Shown here: one piece after another, positions 6,555-10,435 of the stretch
Layout: the number at the start of each line of letters is the position of its first letter
Position numbering within the stretch: position 1 is the stretch's first letter
From: a bacterium
GTDB taxonomy: Bacteria > Desulfobacterota > Binatia > UBA12015
Direction: 5' to 3'
Assembly (NCBI GenBank): GCA_029976905.1
Contig: JAPOLW010000094.1
Location: 1 to 10,435 of the forward strand
DNA: 10,435 nt
Translations under genes and position numbers: made by a program
Notes under the pieces: model-generated
The model's input: only the letters and a program-made list of their open reading frames with translations
What the model was told of the DNA's origin: nothing
Databases searched by the model: none

Positions 6555-7322
6555 AATCCAGGACGGGGAGCGCTTCTCGGCAAAGGCCGTCATCCCCTCG
6601 CGTGCCTCGGTGCCGCGGAAGATCGACCAGTACATCGACATCCGATCCGGGTGGCCGTAGTTGTCGTTGATGATGCGTTTCACGTGCATCCGCGCTTCGG
6701 GGGCCGTCTTCAAGATCGACTCGGCGACCTCGACCGCAGACGGGCGCAAATCTTCGTGCGGCACGACGCGCGAGATCAATCCCATCCGCAGGGCCTCGTC
6801 GGCGGTGAGCCGACGCCCGGTCAGCAAGATGTCCCGCGCGGCGGCGACACCGATGTGCGGCGGCAGGTAGGAGGCGTAGCCGGTGTCTGCGATGCCACGC
6901 AACAACTCCGGCGCTCGAAAGGTCGCCCGCTCGCTGCAGACCGCGACGTCGGAGAGCATCGCGATCAGGAGGCCACCCCCCTGACAGATGCCGTTGACCG
7001 CCGCCACGACGGGGGCGTAGCTGTGGCGGACCTCTTCGAAGGGCGTGACATCGCCCGACACGACGTAATCGAGAGCTGGGTTCGCATCCTCGGTATTGCC
7101 GCGAAGTTCGCCGCCCGGTGCGAAGACATCGTCCACCCCGGTGAGGATGAGCGCCGTCGGCTCGGAAAACGAGTTCACCAGCGCCACCGCCTTCTTGATC
7201 CCGTAGTACATCGACGACGTCAGGGCGTTGCGCGACGCGGGCCGGTCGATCGTGCACCAGGCGATGTGCCCTTCGCGCTCGAAGCGCAGGAATTTGGTTC
7301 CGAGATCGTGGGTTTCGGCCAT
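6522..7322 (-). CDS. Enoyl-CoA hydratase/isomerase (crotonase) family protein
   Basis: The product is 266 aa, the normal crotonase length. Landmarks: IDRPASRNALT at 25-35, then VFAPGGELRG at 66-75 (first oxyanion-hole strand), AAVNGICQGGG at 107-117 and FRAPELLRGI at 135-144. An ungapped comparison with rat mitochondrial crotonase places L119 at catalytic Glu144, while E139 matches Glu164. With only the second glutamate, the protein is unlikely to be a standard enoyl-CoA hydratase; a delta3-delta2-enoyl-CoA isomerase-like or other crotonase-superfamily reaction is more plausible. The ATG at 7322 has AGGAGG four bases upstream; in-frame codons farther out to 7997 overlap the YkgJ gene and are not of this family. 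It is divergent from YkgJ (63 bp) and convergent with the amidohydrolase. Its last codons and stop are duplicated just downstream by the 37-bp repeat. Confidence 0.94.
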   Translation of the reverse strand: MAETHDLGTKFLRFEREGHIAWCTIDRPASRNALTSSMYYGIKKAVALVNSFSEPTALILTGVDDVFAPGGELRGNTEDANPALDYVVSGDVTPFEEVRHSYAPVVAAVNGICQGGGLLIAMLSDVAVCSERATFRAPELLRGIADTGYASYLPPHIGVAAARDILLTGRRLTADEALRMGLISRVVPHEDLRPSAVEVAESILKTAPEARMHVKRIINDNYGHPDRMSMYWSIFRGTEAREGMTAFAEKRSPSWIPPGLDTGKRL

Positions 7323-7385
7323 GGCTCCTCCTCCGTTCTCCCAGGACATCGCACTCGGCGCCGCGGGATGCCAGTCTGATCCACG

Positions 7386-8063
7386 ATGGCCTCGGACCAG
7401 AGACCACTTGCCCGTTCGCTCCTCGAGCGCGAACTCGAGGATTTCGGATTGGACGACGAAGAACTCGATGAGGCCGTCGGCTTCGCGCTCGAGGTCCGGG
7501 ACCTCGCGCAGGGGGTCGCCGAGGCCCGCGGCGACGGTGCCGCAAAGGCGGTCGCGGGAGCCGCGCGACTGCTCGCCACGAACGCGATCGACGAGGAGAT
7601 CCGCGCGGATCGGGCGTCCGGCGACGGCCCGGCGTGTGCTCCGGGCTGCTCGGCGTGCTGCCACCTCCCCGTCTCGGTGACGGCCGCGGACGTTGCCCTG
7701 CTGCTCGCCTGGCTGGCCCAGCAAACCGACGAGGTTCGAGAGGACATCGAACGTCGGGTCGCGGCCGCGCTCCCGCACGCGACCGGGGCCCGGCCCCGCG
7801 GCCCGCTCGCCTGTCCGCTGCTCGACCCGGACGCAGGGACCTGCCTTGCCTACGAGGCCCGACCGCTCGCGTGTCGGGGCTGCTTCAGCGACGACGCGAG
7901 TCGATGCGTGCCGGGAGGCACGATCACCACCTTCGTCCTTCCACAGGTCGTCGCGCGCAGTGCCGCGGTGGGCGCTCGACTCGCCCTCGCCGAGCACGGA
8001 CTCGACAGCGATTGCCGGGACCTGATCGTCGCCCTCGGCGACGCTCTCGGATCCAGGGCGTGA
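7386..8063 (+). CDS. YkgJ family cysteine cluster protein
   Basis: The product is 225 aa with ten cysteines. The first cluster is CAPGCSACC at 84-92 (Cx3Cx2CC), followed by C143 in LACPLLD, C153 in GTCLAYEARP, and C163, C166 and C174 in ACRGCFSDDASRC. The order Cx3Cx2CC ... CPxL ... GxCxxYxxRPxxCR is the hallmark of the YkgJ/CxxCxxCC family (PF03692), proposed to bind zinc or an iron-sulfur centre; its physiological role is not established. The first 80 residues are helical, acidic and without cysteines. The ATG at 7386 is the outermost possible start and has no obvious Shine-Dalgarno site. Only 63 bp separate it from the divergent crotonase start, so any promoters there must be compact or overlapping. 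It converges on the small membrane protein with a 33-bp gap. Family call good; function unknown. Confidence 0.87.
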   Translation: MASDQRPLARSLLERELEDFGLDDEELDEAVGFALEVRDLAQGVAEARGDGAAKAVAGAARLLATNAIDEEIRADRASGDGPACAPGCSACCHLPVSVTAADVALLLAWLAQQTDEVREDIERRVAAALPHATGARPRGPLACPLLDPDAGTCLAYEARPLACRGCFSDDASRCVPGGTITTFVLPQVVARSAAVGARLALAEHGLDSDCRDLIVALGDALGSRA

Positions 8064-8096
8064 GCGGCCCGGCGCCTTCCGCCCGACCAGCCGGAC

Positions 8097-8465
8097 TCAG
8101 TCCACCCGACCAGCGGCGTAGGAGAGAAAGACGGCGACGACGATCTCGACCAGAATGAAGGTGGCGGCGAAGTCGGCGCCATGCAGGGCCCAGGCGAGGG
8201 TACGCATGAAGGCTGCCAGTCCGAAGAGGAGCGCCGCGGCCCGCAGCCAATGCGCCTCCTGGCGGACGGCACCCAGCAAAACGAACGTCGACGCGGCCAG
8301 GAAGAACGCACCGAGATCGCCAACGATGGTGCTGCGGGCCAACCCAGCGGGAAGGTCCACGCCCAGACCCGAAGCGGCCGCGCCGGGGTCGACGATCCAG
8401 TTCAACCCGCTCAGCAGAAAGAGGGCTCCGACGAGCCCGACGAAGGCACGCAATGCGGAAGGCAT
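8097..8465 (-). CDS. Small four-helix membrane protein, DUF4345-like
   Basis: The product is 122 aa with four predicted membrane helices at about 6-26, 46-66, 73-93 and 99-117. Layout and small motifs (an N-terminal helix ending in a Gly-Leu plus Asp-Pro pair, then GDLGAFFLAAS at 49-59) resemble DUF4345 and related short integral membrane proteins of unknown role; I recall this likeness and cannot confirm it by search. Polar residues are few: R6, D26, D50, R68, R75, R88, H95 and E107. The ATG at 8465 is preceded by AGGGA at seven bases and lets the protein begin directly at the first helix. The frame is open to 8651, but that extra part is arginine/proline-rich and lies in the divergent intergenic region. 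It converges on the YkgJ gene and is divergent from the PSCyt1 gene. No function can be assigned. Confidence 0.75.
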   Translation of the reverse strand: MPSALRAFVGLVGALFLLSGLNWIVDPGAAASGLGVDLPAGLARSTIVGDLGAFFLAASTFVLLGAVRQEAHWLRAAALLFGLAAFMRTLAWALHGADFAATFILVEIVVAVFLSYAAGRVD

Positions 8466-8631
8466 AGCGTGGTCCCTAACCCACCGACACGGACGAACGA
8501 AAGCCCGGCCCCGGGGGACGGTCGAAGAAGCAACGCGCGGCCAGCCGTCCGGAAGCCCCCTCGCCGAGAGTCGAAAACCTTTCGTGGACGGGGCTTTGCC
8601 GGCTCCGTCATGGCTCGCAAGCCCCTTGACC

Positions 8632-8674
8632 GGATCCAGAGTGGAATACACACTCTACGGTGTGATCTGGATCC
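8632..8674 (+). promoter_or_regulatory. Nested dyad across the start of the PSCyt1 gene
   Basis: Perfect 9-bp arms GGATCCAGA (8632-8640) and TCTGGATCC (8666-8674) enclose a second dyad, CACAC (8649-8653) and GTGTG (8660-8664). A third overlapping dyad is AGAGTG (8638-8643) with CACTCT (8651-8656). The apparent GTG start 8641 sits inside. It could be an operator or an mRNA fold that hides the start. If it is an operator, the true start may be farther downstream, such as GTG 8662. Confidence 0.4.
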
Positions 8675-10435
8675 TGGCGCTCCTGCTTCTCGGAGCTGCC
8701 CCGGTCGCCGCGGCGGAGGGGCCCCGCATCGACTTCGCGGCTGAAATCGCGCCCATCTTCGAAGAGCGCTGCTTCGAGTGCCACGGTTCAGACGAGCGCA
8801 AGGGAGGCCTGCGCCTCACCAATCGGCGCGACGCATTTCTGCCGGGAGAGACCGGTATTCCCGTGATCGAACCGGGGCACGCCGATCTCAGCCTGCTCTA
8901 CGAACTCCTCCTCTCCACCGACGAGGACGAGCGGATGCCCAAAGAGGGTTCGCCCCTCTCCGCCGAAGAGATCGAGCGCATTCGACTCTGGATCGATCAG
9001 GGTGCCTCCTGGCCGGACGGCGGCGACCCCGCCAGGTCACATTGGGCCTACCAGCGGCCGGTGCGGCCAGCCGTGCCCGCGGTCCAGGACAAACACTGGC
9101 CTCGCAACGAGATCGATCACTTCGTCCTCGCACGACTCGAAGCCGAAGGTCTCGCCCCGAGTCCTGCGGCCGAACCCGCGCGGCTGCTCCGCCGCCTCCA
9201 TCTCGACCTCATCGGCCTCCCTCCGACCCCCGAGCAGGTCGACGCATTCCTGGCCGACCCCTCACCAGAGGCCTACGGCCGCATCGTCGACGAGTTGCTC
9301 GCGTCCCCCGCCTACGGGGAGCGCTGGGCCAGTCATTGGCTCGATCTCGCCCGCCATGCGGACTCCAACGGATTCCAGCGCGACCAGATCTACGAAGCAT
9401 GGGCCTACCGGGACTGGGTGATCGACGCCTTCAACCGCGATCTCCCCTTCGATCAGTTCACCATCGAACAGATCGCCGGCGACATGCTCGACGACCCCTC
9501 TGCGGCGCAGCAGATCGCCACCGGCTTCCATCGCTCCGCGACGACCAACGTCGAGGCCGGCGCCGACCCCGAGGAGGACCGCGTCCGTCAGGTGGCCGAC
9601 CGGGTGAATGTCACCTCGACCGTGTGGCTCGGCAGTACGCTGGAGTGCGCTCAATGCCACAACCACAAATACGACCCGTTCAGCCAGAAGGAGTACTACG
9701 AGCTCTTCGCGTTCTTCAACAACACCCCGCTGGAGGTCGTGCCCTTCGGTGAGGGCGATGTCTCGTTCAACGTGCGGGGTCCGATGATCTCCCTGCCGCC
9801 GGATCCCGCGACGGAGCAACGTCGGGCCGACCTCGAACGGCAGATGAGAGCCTCCCGGCAATTACTGCGAGCAGGCGGCCTGGCGCCCGACTTCGCGACC
9901 TGGAAGGAAGAGATGCGCGCGGCTCTCGCCGCGCCGCCGGTCTGGAAGACCGCGACGATCACGGGTTTCCTTTCGAGCGAGGACGAAACCCACGAGGTGC
10001 TCGAAGACGGCTCCGTCGCCATTGACGGACCGGTCCCGGACAGCGTCACCCATGAGCTTCGTCTGCACATCCCCGAGGAGGCCATCACGGCCTTCCGGGT
10101 CGAGATTCTGCCACGAAAGGCTGGGGCCCCACTGCGGCAACCCCGTCAACGCAACCCACCGTCCTTGAGCGAACTCCTGGTCATCCCGTGGGAGGACGGC
10201 GAAGAGCAGCTGCCCGTCGCGTTGTGGTCCCCCCCGAGCAAGAACTTCCAGGCCCGTGCGATCGACGGCCTACCTGGTTCGGCCTGGGTCGCCCGACTGG
10301 GTCGACACCGTGGCGTAGCGACGTTTCTGACCGAGGAGCCCCTGGGGGGAACCCAGGAGTTTGCGCTGGTCCTCGACCAACAAGCGGGGCGGGGCGGGAC
10401 GCTCGATCGCGTTCGCATCTTGTATACGACCTCGC
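8641..10435 (+). CDS. Secreted PSCyt1-DUF1549 (PSD1) cytochrome-type protein, 3' end beyond window
   Basis: The frame is open from here to the window edge (598 codons, no stop). Counted from GTG 8641, a signal peptide is apparent: hydrophobic residues 8-20, then an AAA-EG cleavage region near 25. A PSCyt1 (planctomycete cytochrome c) domain follows at about 31-125, with haem motif CFECH at 44-48 and candidate Met ligand M99 in ERMPKEG. The DUF1549 domain occupies about 150-365, with LASPAYGERWASHWLDLARH at 220-239, AYRDWVIDAFNRDLPFDQF at 255-273 and a second CxxCH, CAQCH, at 336-340 followed by NHKYDPFSQKEYY. Residues 435-598 look like a beta-rich module. A C-terminal DUF1553 domain is expected outside the window. 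Such proteins are abundant in Planctomycetes and Verrucomicrobia and are presumed periplasmic; their reaction is not established. The start is uncertain: TTG 8626 and GTG 8662 are in frame, and none has a strong ribosome site. Confidence 0.9.
   Translation, partial: MEYTLYGVIWILALLLLGAAPVAAAEGPRIDFAAEIAPIFEERCFECHGSDERKGGLRLTNRRDAFLPGETGIPVIEPGHADLSLLYELLLSTDEDERMPKEGSPLSAEEIERIRLWIDQGASWPDGGDPARSHWAYQRPVRPAVPAVQDKHWPRNEIDHFVLARLEAEGLAPSPAAEPARLLRRLHLDLIGLPPTPEQVDAFLADPSPEAYGRIVDELLASPAYGERWASHWLDLARHADSNGFQRDQIYEAWAYRDWVIDAFNRDLPFDQFTIEQIAGDMLDDPSAAQQIATGFHRSATTNVEAGADPEEDRVRQVADRVNVTSTVWLGSTLECAQCHNHKYDPFSQKEYYELFAFFNNTPLEVVPFGEGDVSFNVRGPMISLPPDPATEQRRADLERQMRASRQLLRAGGLAPDFATWKEEMRAALAAPPVWKTATITGFLSSEDETHEVLEDGSVAIDGPVPDSVTHELRLHIPEEAITAFRVEILPRKAGAPLRQPRQRNPPSLSELLVIPWEDGEEQLPVALWSPPSKNFQARAIDGLPGSAWVARLGRHRGVATFLTEEPLGGTQEFALVLDQQAGRGGTLDRVRILYTTS

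Noticed and set aside
6522..7997. The crotonase frame extended to 491 codons.
   Set aside because: The extra N-terminal part lies antisense to the YkgJ cysteine cluster and has no crotonase features; ATG 7322 has AGGAGG directly upstream.
8082..8114. A 10-bp direct repeat CCCGACCAGC and a GGACT-C-AGTCC dyad at the YkgJ/membrane protein junction.
   Set aside because: The repeat is short and one copy is coding; the dyad has a one-base loop and no T run, so neither a terminator nor a repeat family is supported.
8778..9752. A 324-codon plus-strand open frame inside the PSCyt1-DUF1549 gene.
   Set aside because: It is the wrong frame: the overlapping frame carries both CxxCH motifs and the DUF1549 signature and stays open to the window end.

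Overview
The window is GC-rich chromosomal DNA of a Gram-negative-type bacterium. It holds eleven protein genes, two of them cut by the window edges. I see no RNA gene, transposase, CRISPR array or phage gene. A secreted multi-haem-type PSCyt1/DUF1549 protein lies next to flavin and short-chain dehydrogenases, a crotonase and an ACMSD-type amidohydrolase. That mix fits an uncultured Myxococcota/Desulfobacterota/Binatia-like or Planctomycetes-like environmental lineage. The taxonomic guess is inference, and no marker gene is present.

Layout. The 3' end of a short-chain dehydrogenase (+, 1-124) faces a minus-strand block running from 5059 down to 197. In transcription order the block is: cyclophilin-type prolyl isomerase, lysophosphatidic-acid-type acyltransferase, SDR oxidoreductase, FAD-dependent dehydrogenase of the 3-ketosteroid dehydrogenase/fumarate reductase type, and NAD-dependent epimerase/dehydratase. 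The last three are tightly packed. The SDR stop codon is part of the flavoprotein's Shine-Dalgarno sequence, and the flavoprotein stop overlaps the epimerase GTG start. Two hairpins separate this trio from the acyltransferase, and another hairpin follows the prolyl isomerase.

From 5060 to 5222 lies a divergent promoter region. An amidohydrolase (+, 5223-6488) runs tail-to-tail into a crotonase-fold gene (-, 6522-7322). Their junction carries a perfect 37-bp tandem duplication. Removing it would make the two stop codons overlap in CTAG. The crotonase keeps only the second of the two classic catalytic glutamates. A YkgJ-type cysteine-cluster protein (+, 7386-8063) is divergent from the crotonase and convergent with a small four-helix membrane protein (-, 8097-8465). 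The last gene (+, from about 8641 past the window end) is a long secreted PSCyt1-DUF1549 protein with two CxxCH motifs. A nested dyad lies across its apparent start.

How the genes may work together: SDR, flavin dehydrogenase and NAD epimerase/dehydrogenase look like one co-translated redox module, plausibly for stepwise oxidation or desaturation of a cyclic ketone or steroid/terpenoid-like substrate. The crotonase and amidohydrolase nearby fit a catabolic neighbourhood. No substrate can be read from the sequence. I did not find a clear undescribed defence or mobile system here. The most distinctive observations are the co-translated trio, the duplicated convergent gene ends, the altered crotonase active site, and the structured start of the cytochrome-type gene.
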